Origin: a bacterium
Lineage (GTDB): Bacteria > Bacteroidota > Bacteroidia > Flavobacteriales_D > Crocinitomicaceae
NCBI GenBank assembly: GCA_024742305.1
Contig: JANSYQ010000003.1
Coordinates: 1 to 64,000, forward strand
DNA length: 64,000 nt
Direction of reading: 5' to 3'
Part shown: piece by piece, positions 1 through 7,803 of the stretch
Layout of the letters: the number at the start of each line of letters is the position of its first letter
Position numbering within the stretch: the stretch's first letter is position 1
Notes under the pieces: generated by a model
Databases searched by the model: none
Seen by the model: the letters and a program-made list of their open reading frames with translations, nothing else
Told to the model about the DNA's origin: nothing
Made by a program: the position numbers and the translations under genes

Positions 1-431
1 ACTTTCTTGTTCAAATATACTTTTGAAGACTCTTCAATGACGATGGACTGCAACTTTACTTCGTTTACTTGAGAAACTTTGTGGTCCTCTGAAACATGAT
101 CCGTAAGCACTTGAATACAGTTGTCAAGGCGTTTTTTGGGGTCTTCAATGTTCAAGGTCGCCATAATTAATCGGTACTCTACCCAGCGCCAGTACCACAT
201 GACAAGGTATGCCAACAAATTGTGTTTGTTTTCAAAGTAGCGATATATGGAAGCCTCAGTCGATGAAATTTCCAACGCCAGCTTTTTAAACGTAAAGTCG
301 TCAAAGCCTATTTCTTCAATCAAATCGATGGATGCACGGATCAGCTTTTTCCCCAAATCACTGGAAAGCGGATCCTTTAAGTATACATTCTCATTGATGC
401 GAAACGATATTTTATTCTGAAAGTCTTGCAT
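1..431 (-). CDS. TetR-family transcriptional regulator (3' end outside window)
   Basis: The gene is cut by the window edge after 143 codons, so only the N-terminal part is visible. Residues about 25-75 form the TetR DNA-binding region: a helix with KKLIRASIDLIEEIGFDDFT, then the helix-turn-helix KLALEISSTEASIYRYFENK, which matches the family pattern (alanine in helix 2, S-x-YRYF at the end of helix 3). The remaining helices would form the ligand and dimer domain. The start is the ATG at 431; another ATG at 436 is out of frame. Family members bind palindromic operators, often in their own promoter, and release DNA on ligand binding; a fitting palindrome lies just upstream. The gene lies downstream of the NRAMP-like and AtoE transporter genes on the same strand and may regulate them (inference). 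Confidence 0.85.
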   Translation of the reverse strand, partial: MQDFQNKISFRINENVYLKDPLSSDLGKKLIRASIDLIEEIGFDDFTFKKLALEISSTEASIYRYFENKHNLLAYLVMWYWRWVEYRLIMATLNIEDPKKRLDNCIQVLTDHVSEDHKVSQVNEVKLQSIVIEESSKVYLNKK

Positions 432-453
432 TCCATTCAAATATTAAGAGTAG

Positions 454-485
454 CAAACATAATAGTATTACTATCAACTAAGCAA
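454..485 (-). promoter_or_regulatory. tetR promoter with palindromic operator candidate
   Basis: On the minus strand a TTG (485-483) is followed after 21 bases by TATGTTTG (461-454), a full match to the Bacteroidota -33/-7 consensus, 22 bases before the tetR start. The spacer contains the perfect 13-base inverted repeat ATAGTATTACTAT (462-474), which is where an autorepressor would bind. A looser repeat of the same half-sites (TACTA...TAGTA) occurs at about 514-532. Confidence 0.6.
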
Positions 486-556
486 GTTTTAATATTCTTT
501 ATGAGATTAATACTACTAATATAAATAGTAAATAATATTTATGGAAACCGCTAAGA

Positions 557-1822
557 CTAAGTGGTGACGAGCAACCAAAGGTAATAAAGAGCGAATCCTG
601 TAAGGAAAATAATACCCAACCAGCTCAGATATTTAAGTCCTTTTTTGGGATGATAGGACCTTGGAACCAACGATCCAGTGACCAATTTGTAGTTTACGAT
701 GGCAATTAACGGTGCAATAATAAAGCTCAAAGTGGTTGCGATATCAACCAAATCTTTGAGGTTTTTACTCAAAAAGAAAACAATTCCGAAGGAGCCTAGT
801 ACTACAATAGCCACCCCCCAACTATAAATCGAACTACTCGATTGTACTTCCTTCCCTACCTTTTCACTTTTCAGAAGTGCCCATGTGCGTGAGAGACTTC
901 TTCCATAACCATCAAATACGGCTATCGCAGTTCCGAACATAATGGAGAACGACGCGGCTGCGATAATTATATAGCTCCACTGTCCGATGAAATTGGTAAA
1001 CATCCCGATTACTGCGCTGGCGAATGGAGCAGTGCCTTCCGGAAGCTTGTCTCCGGTGCCATAAAGCATATAAGCTCCTAAAGTCAAGAAGCAAAGAGAA
1101 AGTACCGCCGAAACGATGTAGCCAAAATTAAAATCAAGTAAGGTTTCTTTCAACGTTGGTTTGTAGCCTGTTTGCTCCATACGCTCAACCGTCCACAAAC
1201 TGTTCCACGCACTGAGGTCAACTGCGGTTGGCATCCAACCCATTAAGGCGATGATAAAAGGAATGGTACTATCGGACCAAATTTCCACCTCTTGTGCGAC
1301 TACTTTTGCTTCGGGACCTTGAATTAATGCAAGAACGAAGGCCAGCATAGTAGACAGGAGCAAAACAGCACCGATGACTTTCACTAACGAATCTAGAATC
1401 CCATATTTTCCGAGCATGAGAATGACGGCACACCCCAAAAACAAAACGATGGTTACGGTCATTCCGTACTCTGTTAACCCGAACAGGTTTTGCATAAAAC
1501 CGGAAGTGACAGCGCCCACCGCTGCGCTCACAAAAAACATGCTTCCAATCGTTAGGAGAAAATAAGACCACAACATCCATTTGCCCAAACGTTTGTAGCC
1601 ATCAATGATACTTTCACCCGTGGCGTTTGCGTAACGACTACCGAATTCAAAGAAAGGATATTTGAACACGTTGGCGGCAATAACGAACGGCACCAAAGCA
1701 AACCCGAAAGCCGCTCCAGCGCGCGTACTTTGAACCAAATGGGACACTCCAATACACGTACTGGCAAATAAGATACCCGGCCCTAAAGTTTTGAGTAAGT
1801 TGGAAATCCTTTGTTTATCCAT
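557..1822 (-). CDS. Divergent NRAMP-family membrane transporter
   Basis: A 421-residue inner-membrane protein with about 11 hydrophobic segments and the overall NRAMP look (GPGILFAS in the first segment, an R/Y-rich loop, an SMFGTAIAVFDGYGR segment). NRAMP proteins use proton-coupled transport of Mn, Fe and other divalent metals. Here the helix-1 metal-binding motif DPGN is replaced (CIGVSHLVQ), and the helix-6 motif MPH keeps only MP (GWMPTAVDL), so the usual Asp, Asn and His ligands are absent. The family call is good; the substrate is unknown and probably not the classical one. Its ATG directly follows the TAA of the upstream atoE-like gene, so the two are likely translated together. Confidence 0.75.
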   Translation of the reverse strand: MDKQRISNLLKTLGPGILFASTCIGVSHLVQSTRAGAAFGFALVPFVIAANVFKYPFFEFGSRYANATGESIIDGYKRLGKWMLWSYFLLTIGSMFFVSAAVGAVTSGFMQNLFGLTEYGMTVTIVLFLGCAVILMLGKYGILDSLVKVIGAVLLLSTMLAFVLALIQGPEAKVVAQEVEIWSDSTIPFIIALMGWMPTAVDLSAWNSLWTVERMEQTGYKPTLKETLLDFNFGYIVSAVLSLCFLTLGAYMLYGTGDKLPEGTAPFASAVIGMFTNFIGQWSYIIIAAASFSIMFGTAIAVFDGYGRSLSRTWALLKSEKVGKEVQSSSSIYSWGVAIVVLGSFGIVFFLSKNLKDLVDIATTLSFIIAPLIAIVNYKLVTGSLVPRSYHPKKGLKYLSWLGIIFLTGFALYYLWLLVTT

Positions 1823-3235
1823 TTAGAAAATCATTAAAACAGTGAGAAAAATGATGGACCCAACCAACATCAGCGCAAACGTGTAAGGAAGTATGTCTCG
1901 AGCTTTCAATCCTGTAATACCAAGCAATGGCAGCGCCCAAAACGGCTGAAGCATATTTGTCACTTGATCTCCATACGCCAGCGCCATAATTGCCTTGGGT
2001 GCACTAACTCCAATATTTGCGGCAGCCTCAATAATTATTGGTCCCTGAATCGTCCACTGACCACCACCACTTGGCACGAAAATATTGACCAACCCAGACG
2101 ATAGAAACGTATAAATGGGAAATGTTGTCTGGCTAGAATGGGTGGAGAAGAAATCGGAAATTTGTCCAATTAACCCCGAGTACTTCATGATCCCGAGAAT
2201 TCCGAAATACAACGGAAATTGAATTAAAATTCCGGATGCACCGCCAATAGCGTCATTCACAGCCTTCAAAAATGATCGAATGGATCGGTGCAATAGCAAT
2301 CCTAAACCGAGAAGAAACAAATTGATAAAGTCCGGAGTAATGAACCCAAAACCAACTATTGGAATTGCCTCAATCATCCGAAATACAAGGTACCAAACGA
2401 TTAGAAGACCTATCCCCATGGCAAACCACTTAGAAGCATCAATCCTTTCAGCTCCTTCCGAATTCTCAGAAGATTCTTGCCCAAAATCCGAAGAAACTGC
2501 ATCTTCTTTTGATCGAATTCTTGGTAATGAAACCGCCTTTTCCGATCGCTTGCCCATCCAATACATGAACAGTGGAAGTAGCACCAACAGGAGAACGATT
2601 GCCGTGAGGTTCATTCCACCGAAAATGGTTTCGGAAAACGAGTAACGATTCGGTAATTCGGCTATTTGCTCCGGAGTGTAGATCCCCGACATAAACTCTT
2701 TAATATGTCCAGGTTCGGCTGCTTTTATCGGGGCTGATCCTGAAATCCCACCGTGCCAAACCATAAGTCCACTGTAACCCGCCGCACCAATAATTGGGTA
2801 GTTCAATGGAATGTTATTCCGAACGGCATGCTCTCCAACTTTTCGTGCTAAAATAGCTCCAAAGATGAGTCCGAGCCCCCAATTGAAAAGTGCTACGGCC
2901 ACGGTTAGTACCGTTACAATAGCTGCTGAAGTTGCCGTAGAATTGCAGTATTGCGTTACTCGACTCACGAGGAAATCCACGGGCTTGGTTAATGCTAAAA
3001 CGTGTCCTAAAACCAGCATCAGCATCATCTGAAACGCAAACTTCAACCATGGTTCACCCCACAGTCCTTGCTCCCATGAAGTTACCAAGTTCCACGCACG
3101 ATCCATTCCCGTAACATCGCTTTGCATCGTAAAAAAAGCAATGACAAACGTGACCACCGTCAACAGAATGGCTATGGATAAAGGACTTGGCAATAAAGCA
3201 CGAAAGGCCTTTTCTATGAGTCGAAAAAATTTCAT
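1823..3235 (-). CDS. atoE: Short-chain fatty acid transporter, AtoE/TIGR00366 family
   Basis: A 470-residue inner-membrane protein with 10 or more hydrophobic segments. The family signature region is present: a positively charged start with SPLSIAILLT, the segment FNWGLGLIFGAILARK, the GAAGYSGLMVWHGGISGSAPI stretch (its first 20 residues at about 150-170) and, near the C-terminus, IFVPSGGGQWTIQGP. Members carry short-chain fatty acids such as acetoacetate or butyrate. The gene is first in a two-gene unit: its TAA abuts the ATG of the NRAMP-like gene without a gap. A weak promoter candidate (TACTTTTA) lies about 20 bases upstream in the 145-base gap shared with divergent ribD. No acetoacetate-degradation genes are visible nearby, so the true substrate is open. 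Confidence 0.8.
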   Translation of the reverse strand: MKFFRLIEKAFRALLPSPLSIAILLTVVTFVIAFFTMQSDVTGMDRAWNLVTSWEQGLWGEPWLKFAFQMMLMLVLGHVLALTKPVDFLVSRVTQYCNSTATSAAIVTVLTVAVALFNWGLGLIFGAILARKVGEHAVRNNIPLNYPIIGAAGYSGLMVWHGGISGSAPIKAAEPGHIKEFMSGIYTPEQIAELPNRYSFSETIFGGMNLTAIVLLLVLLPLFMYWMGKRSEKAVSLPRIRSKEDAVSSDFGQESSENSEGAERIDASKWFAMGIGLLIVWYLVFRMIEAIPIVGFGFITPDFINLFLLGLGLLLHRSIRSFLKAVNDAIGGASGILIQFPLYFGILGIMKYSGLIGQISDFFSTHSSQTTFPIYTFLSSGLVNIFVPSGGGQWTIQGPIIIEAAANIGVSAPKAIMALAYGDQVTNMLQPFWALPLLGITGLKARDILPYTFALMLVGSIIFLTVLMIF

Positions 3236-3380
3236 TCGTAGTTAGCTTCTTGGGTAAAAGTAGGGATTGTCTTCCAAATGAGCTGAATGAGAACCGAACA
3301 CTCTTTTCAATGAATTTACTTCTTGTCAATGAATCGAAAGGGAGTGGAAAAAATTCATTTATCCTTAGTAGCTTTACGAT

Positions 3381-4409
3381 GTGAATGCTGACGAGAGATA
3401 TATGCGCCGAGCGCTGGAGCTTGCTTCCTTGGGAGCAGGACACGTAGCGCCAAATCCCATGGTTGGTGCAGTCGTCGTTCACGAGGACCGTATTGTTGGA
3501 GAAGGTTATCATGAAAAATATGGTGAAGCACACGCTGAAGTCAACGCAATTAATGCTGTCCAAAACCAAGAAATTCTATCCGAGTGTACCATCTATGTAT
3601 CTCTTGAACCATGCGCCCATCAAGGGAAAACGCCTCCTTGTGCTGACTTAATCGTTGAGAAACAATTGAAGCGCGTAGTAATTGGATGCGGTGATTCTTT
3701 CTCTGAAGTCGATGGAAAAGGAATACAGCGGCTTACATCAGCGGGAATTGAAGTCACCACTTTTGTTTTGGAGGAAGAAGCAAGAGCATTGAACGAGCAC
3801 TTTTTTACTGTTCAGGAAAAAGGTCGACCGTATGTAATGCTGAAGTGGGCGGAATCAAGGAATGGACGTATCGATGCAAAAGATGAAGAAAAAGATACCG
3901 TTACGTGGATTTCACGACCGGAAGTTCAGCCTTTTGTGCATCAACTACGGAGTGAAATGGCCGCGATCATGGTAGGAAAAAATACCATCGAAAAGGACAA
4001 TCCAAGCTTGACAGTTAGACGTGTAAGCGGCCCAAACCCTTTGCGCGTCGTACTGGACAGTCATTGCTCCTTGACGAAAGATCGGGCGGTTTTCACCGAC
4101 GGCGGTGCTACTGTTGTATTGAATCTTGAGAAAACAGCCGTTGACGAACCGATCCGCTATGTTCAAATTGAAGATATGCAACCTGCTACGATTTTAAAAG
4201 CCCTGCACCAATTGAACATTTCCTCTGTCTTAATCGAAGGAGGTGCAGCAACTTTACAATCGTTTATCGATGCCAACTTGTGGGACGAAGCCATTCAAAT
4301 AATTGGGCAGGGAACCATTGAAGATGGAACTTACGCTCCAGTTATTCGCGGTACATTAACAGCGCGACAAGAATTACTTGGAGACATTTTAAACAAGTAC
4401 CGACCATGA
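3381..4409 (+). CDS. ribD: Bifunctional riboflavin biosynthesis deaminase/reductase RibD
   Basis: This 342-residue enzyme performs two steps of riboflavin synthesis: deamination of the diaminopyrimidine and reduction of the ribosyl side chain. The N-terminal cytidine-deaminase-like domain has the zinc ligands and catalytic Glu in HAE (residues 51-53) and PCAH...PPC (77-87). The reductase domain starts near residue 145 (RPYVMLKWAESRNGRI) and includes GKNTIEKDNPSLTVR and the LIEGGAATLQSF motif. The GTG start is chosen because it keeps the conserved D-x-x-Y-M start of the deaminase; an ATG at 3402 would cut it. No FMN riboswitch was recognised in the 145-base leader region. Its stop overlaps the next start by 4 bases (ATGA). 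Confidence 0.95.
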   Translation: MNADERYMRRALELASLGAGHVAPNPMVGAVVVHEDRIVGEGYHEKYGEAHAEVNAINAVQNQEILSECTIYVSLEPCAHQGKTPPCADLIVEKQLKRVVIGCGDSFSEVDGKGIQRLTSAGIEVTTFVLEEEARALNEHFFTVQEKGRPYVMLKWAESRNGRIDAKDEEKDTVTWISRPEVQPFVHQLRSEMAAIMVGKNTIEKDNPSLTVRRVSGPNPLRVVLDSHCSLTKDRAVFTDGGATVVLNLEKTAVDEPIRYVQIEDMQPATILKALHQLNISSVLIEGGAATLQSFIDANLWDEAIQIIGQGTIEDGTYAPVIRGTLTARQELLGDILNKYRP

Positions 4410-5269
4410 TTCCGTTAATCCTATCGGTTGCTAGTTCCAGTTTGATCTTTGTTATTTTCAAACTGTTTCGTCACTTCAACATAGACACCTTTCAAGCCAT
4501 CGTTTTCAACTACGTGACGGCATTTTCCATAGGCATGTTTCTCTATGGCGATCAATGGAACGATGCATACTTGGACGATTCAAACTGGATGTTAGCTGCT
4601 CTAACCGCAGGAATTCTATTCATTTGCCTGTTCTTCCTCATGGGAAAAAGCTCCCAGTTAAACGGCGTGGCGTCGACATCTGTGGCAGTAAAAATGAGCA
4701 TGGCTGCCTCCTTGCTTGCAATGATTGTATTGCTGGGCGCACCGCTCGATTTCCTAAACGGATCGGGAATTTTGCTCGCAATCTTGGGAGTTTTTCTAGT
4801 TTCTTATTCCAAATCGGCGAAAGTAAATTCCTCTTGGATGCTGATTGTCTTGTTCTTGGGCAGCGGCATGCTCGACTTCCTGCTTTACTTCGTTCAGGAC
4901 ACCGTTTTGAAAGAACTTCCCGACTCAATTTTCACCGCAGTAGGATTAGGAACCGCAGGAATTTTTGGAATGCTTATATTATCGGCTCAGTGGATTTCAG
5001 GAAAACGAAAATTTCAATGGAAAAACGTAGTCGGAGGTTTTGTCTTAGGCATCCCCAACTACTTCTCGATTTATCTCCTTTTGGTTTCATACAAGTCGAC
5101 CGGGTGGAGCGAAATCACCGTACTTTCCATAACGAACGTTTCGGTCGTGGTGACCTCTGCTTTAATCGGTTTTTTAGCATTCCGAGAAAAGGCCGGAATT
5201 CGAAAAGTCATGGGCTTGATATCCGCCATCGTAGCGATTACGCTCTTATATCTTTCAAACAGACCTTAA
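4406..5269 (+). CDS. EamA/DMT-superfamily membrane transporter
   Basis: A 287-residue protein with about ten hydrophobic segments in the two-times-five arrangement of drug/metabolite transporters. The first half contains SSSLIFVIFKLFRHFNIDTFQAI, whose short cytoplasmic N-terminus is typical; the second half ends with SALIGFLAFREK followed by a last helix, as in EamA repeats (FxEx motif). Members export small metabolites and some import them; the substrate cannot be read from sequence. It overlaps ribD by 4 bases and is followed one base later by a hydrolase gene, so it is co-transcribed with riboflavin synthesis. A role in flavin or precursor export is conceivable but only inferred from position. 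Confidence 0.8.
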   Translation: MIPLILSVASSSLIFVIFKLFRHFNIDTFQAIVFNYVTAFSIGMFLYGDQWNDAYLDDSNWMLAALTAGILFICLFFLMGKSSQLNGVASTSVAVKMSMAASLLAMIVLLGAPLDFLNGSGILLAILGVFLVSYSKSAKVNSSWMLIVLFLGSGMLDFLLYFVQDTVLKELPDSIFTAVGLGTAGIFGMLILSAQWISGKRKFQWKNVVGGFVLGIPNYFSIYLLLVSYKSTGWSEITVLSITNVSVVVTSALIGFLAFREKAGIRKVMGLISAIVAITLLYLSNRP

Positions 5270-5270
5270 T

Positions 5271-6125
5271 ATGAAACTTTACCCATTAAATACAGGAAAC
5301 TTTAAGTTGGACGGAGGCGCCATGTTTGGTGTGGTTCCGAAAAGTCTTTGGTCGCGAACCAATCCCGCAGATGATAATAATATGTGCGACTGGACGATGC
5401 GCTCCTTGCTCATTGAAGACGGCGACCGATTGATATTAATTGATACAGGAATTGGTGATAAGCAATCGGAAAAATTCTTTTCGCACTATTATTTATCCGA
5501 CCAAAATAGCTTGGAGCCCAACTTAAAACGGTTGGGATTTGGACTGGATGACATCACCGATGTATTCTTGACGCATTTGCACTTCGATCATTGCGGCGGG
5601 GCGATTCAATGGAACAAGGATAGAACAGGATTCGAACCCGTGTTCAAGAACGCCACATATTGGAGCACCGAAAACCATTGGAAATGGGCCACGGAACCAA
5701 ATCCTCGTGAGAAAGCATCCTTTTTGAAAGAAAACATCATGCCGATTGAAGAATCGGGTCAATTGAAATTTGTTGATCGAAAAGGCGATTATACTGAGAA
5801 CGTCTTCAATAACTTCGATGTATTTTTTGTCGATGGACACACCGATAGCATGATGATCCCTCACATTCGATACAAAGGAAAAACACTTGTGTTTATGGCA
5901 GATTTGCTTCCAAGTGTCGGACACATTCCGCTACCCTATGTGATGGGATATGATACCCGTCCTCTTCAAACATTAAAGGAAAAAGATTATTTCTTGAAAA
6001 AAGCGGAACAAGAAGACTACATTTTGTTCCTAGAACACGATCACGTCAATGAATTGGCAACGCTCAAGAATACCGAGAAAGGAATTCGTCTCGATCAAAC
6101 ATTCAACTTCAACGAAATATTCTGA
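5271..6125 (+). CDS. Metallo-beta-lactamase-fold hydrolase
   Basis: A 284-residue cytoplasmic protein with the binuclear metal motif HLHFDHCGG (residues about 100-108), a further His in FVDGHTDSMMIPH, an Asp in VFMADLLPSVGHI and a last His near the C-terminus (LEHDHVNE). This arrangement resembles the lactonase-type and MBL-fold hydrolases that act on lactones or other esters; no signal peptide is present, so it is not a secreted beta-lactamase. The early segment (GNFKLDGGAMFGVVPKSLWS) is characteristic of a widespread, poorly characterised MBL subgroup. The ATG lies one base after the preceding stop, indicating operon membership with ribD and the transporter. Substrate is unknown. Confidence 0.88.
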   Translation: MKLYPLNTGNFKLDGGAMFGVVPKSLWSRTNPADDNNMCDWTMRSLLIEDGDRLILIDTGIGDKQSEKFFSHYYLSDQNSLEPNLKRLGFGLDDITDVFLTHLHFDHCGGAIQWNKDRTGFEPVFKNATYWSTENHWKWATEPNPREKASFLKENIMPIEESGQLKFVDRKGDYTENVFNNFDVFFVDGHTDSMMIPHIRYKGKTLVFMADLLPSVGHIPLPYVMGYDTRPLQTLKEKDYFLKKAEQEDYILFLEHDHVNELATLKNTEKGIRLDQTFNFNEIF

Positions 6126-6159
6126 TTTTTTGTAATTTACCTACTCCAAAAACGCTACC

Positions 6160-7686
6160 ATGATTCAATACGTTGAGAAACTATTTCAAGAAACCAAGAC
6201 AATCATCTTGCCGGGCCTAGGCGCCTTGACCATTACCAATCCTGACACGAAGGAAATGATGTTCATGCCTTATCTAAAGCATGACGATGGTGTGTTGGCT
6301 GGATTCATTGCCAAAGAAGGAGAAATGTCTGCTGAGGATGCAAAGAAATTGGTTTCTGATGAAGTAAATAAAATGCTCAATGAAATCGAAAGTGGAAAAT
6401 CTGTACCCTTTGGTAACTATGGAAGTTTTAGCAAGGACGCAGATGGAGACATGACGTTTGAAAATTCGGAAAATGAATCAGCTCCGGAATTAGAAAACAA
6501 AAAAGCTGAAGAGGAAGCGGCTGCTAAGAAAAAGGCTGAGGAGGAAGCCAAGGCTAAAAAAGAAAAAGAAGCTGTTGATAAAAAGAAAGCTGACGAAGAA
6601 GCCAAAGCCAAAAAAGAAAAAGAAGCTGCTGATAAAAAGAAAGCAGACGAAGAAGCCAAAGCCAAAAAAGAAAAAGAAGCTGCTGATAAAAAGAAAGCAG
6701 ACGAAGAAACCAAAGCTCATGCTTCGGCCGCTTCGACAAGCTCAGGGCAAGCAAGCTCAGCAACCAAAAAAGAAGCAGCAGACAAGAAGAATACTTCGAC
6801 CCCTTCGAAAGGCTCAGGACAAGCAAGCCCAGTAACCTCAGAAGAGGAAACAAAAGCCACTCCTCCGAAAACTGAAAAGCCGAAAGAATCGGCTGCGAAA
6901 GCCGCAACTGTCAGCCAAGTTATTCCGGATTTGGATTCAAAAAAGGAGGAAACCAGCAATGATAAGAAGGTAGCAACTACCGGATCGTCTTCTATTGCAT
7001 CCAAGCAGGCAAAACAGAAGAACATCCTCGAAAAAGAAGAAATTGCCTCTAACCAAAAGAAGTTAGACAAACTCAAAAAAGATAAAGAAGCCCCAAAGAA
7101 AAAACGTAAGCGTGGACCAGGCTTCTACATTTTGTTAGTACTCATTTTCATCATTGTCGCTGGCGGTACTTTTGTCGCTATCAACTATGAGCAAGCAAAG
7201 GAATATTTACCATTCTTGGCTGAAAGCACGGCAGCCGAACCTTCCGAGGATGACGAGAATGATATGCTTTCTGAGCCCCAGGAAGAGCCAACGGAAAATT
7301 CAGAGACCAGCGACTCTGAGACCACAAGTGAAGATGAAACAGGCGATACAGAAAATACCGAATCGTCTGAGGAAAACGCTACCGAGGAAGAAGACACGGT
7401 TGTAGAGGAAACGCCTGAGGTGAAAACAGAGCCAACACCAACAACAACCAGCTCCGGAAGCAACAATCAGGCATACCACATCGTTGCTGGTGTATTCAGC
7501 GAAGCAGCCAACGCAGAACGTTTAGCCGCTAAAATCCAAGGAATGGGATATCCGGCAAAAACTTTCCAGCGCGGAGCACAAACAGTCGTGAGCGTTCAGT
7601 CGTACGCTACAGCTGCTGAAGCCCAAGCGGCACTCTCCTCTGTTGCAGATGCTGCTCCGAAAGGATGGGTGTTATATTGGAAGTAA
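6160..7686 (+). CDS. HU-CCDC81 and SPOR domain membrane protein
   Basis: A 508-residue single-pass protein. Residues 1-110 match the tandem HU-CCDC81 domains found in Bacteroidota (IILPGLGALTI, then GNYGSF with an acidic end). A highly charged region rich in K, E and A follows (about 110-335), partly built of 18-residue repeats. One transmembrane helix lies near residues 327-347 (GFYILLVLIFIIVAGGTFVA), then an acidic linker, then a C-terminal SPOR domain (YHIVAGVFSEAANAERLAAK to WVLYWK). SPOR domains bind denuded glycan strands at division sites, so it likely links a cytoplasmic DNA-binding-like module to septal peptidoglycan (inference). Two REP-like sequences sit in frame in the linker. It ends before a convergent gene. 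Confidence 0.9.
   Translation: MIQYVEKLFQETKTIILPGLGALTITNPDTKEMMFMPYLKHDDGVLAGFIAKEGEMSAEDAKKLVSDEVNKMLNEIESGKSVPFGNYGSFSKDADGDMTFENSENESAPELENKKAEEEAAAKKKAEEEAKAKKEKEAVDKKKADEEAKAKKEKEAADKKKADEEAKAKKEKEAADKKKADEETKAHASAASTSSGQASSATKKEAADKKNTSTPSKGSGQASPVTSEEETKATPPKTEKPKESAAKAATVSQVIPDLDSKKEETSNDKKVATTGSSSIASKQAKQKNILEKEEIASNQKKLDKLKKDKEAPKKKRKRGPGFYILLVLIFIIVAGGTFVAINYEQAKEYLPFLAESTAAEPSEDDENDMLSEPQEEPTENSETSDSETTSEDETGDTENTESSEENATEEEDTVVEETPEVKTEPTPTTTSSGSNNQAYHIVAGVFSEAANAERLAAKIQGMGYPAKTFQRGAQTVVSVQSYATAAEAQAALSSVADAAPKGWVLYWK
6556..6717 (+). repeat. Three 54-bp coding tandem repeats (18 codons each)
   Basis: Three near-identical 54-base units at about 6556-6609, 6610-6663 and 6664-6717 encode repeats of the form KKEKEAADKKKADEEAKA. 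They differ by only a few bases (GTT/GCT, GCT/GCA, GCC/ACC), which points to recent copy-number change. The unit length is a multiple of three, so gain or loss keeps the frame and only changes linker length. Confidence 0.85.
6731..6824 (+). repeat. REP-like palindrome sequences inside a coding region
   Basis: Two related segments, CTTCGACAAGCTCAGGGC (6731-6748) and CTTCGAAAGGCTCAGGAC (6803-6820), each followed by AAGCAAGC, interrupt the K/E/A-rich linker of the SPOR protein and are read as S/G/Q/A/T-rich peptides (STSSGQAS, TPSKGSGQAS). They resemble the intergenic elements at 23735 and 46694 (CTTCGACTGGCTCAG). Codon content and amino-acid composition differ sharply from the flanking repeats. 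Confidence 0.6.
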
Positions 7687-7708
7687 GCTAAGACACTTGA
7701 TCGCTACG

Positions 7709-7741
7709 CCTGCCGAAGGCTAGGCTTCGTTCTAAAACGAA
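7709..7741. repeat. Intergenic palindromes between convergent genes
   Basis: The 117-base gap between the SPOR gene and the DUF5723 gene holds two adjacent hairpins: CCTGCCGAAGGCTAGG (7709-7724) and TTCGTTCTAAAACGAA (7726-7741, perfect 6-base stem). There is no T-run typical of an intrinsic terminator, so this looks more like another REP-type element, although it could stop transcription from either side. Confidence 0.45.
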
Positions 7742-7803
7742 AGACTAAATACTCCCTGCTCTGCGGTTTACACTAGAGGAATGAGACACACTTTTTCGAA
7801 CTA

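Noticed and set aside
3236-3380. FMN riboswitch before ribD
   Set aside because: The 145-base gap is too short and shows none of the conserved RFN stems; the gene seems to have a very short leader.
6417-6907. Long open frames on the minus strand inside the SPOR gene
   Set aside because: They are low-complexity (A/S/F/L-rich) mirror images of the K/E/A repeats, without start signals or homology.
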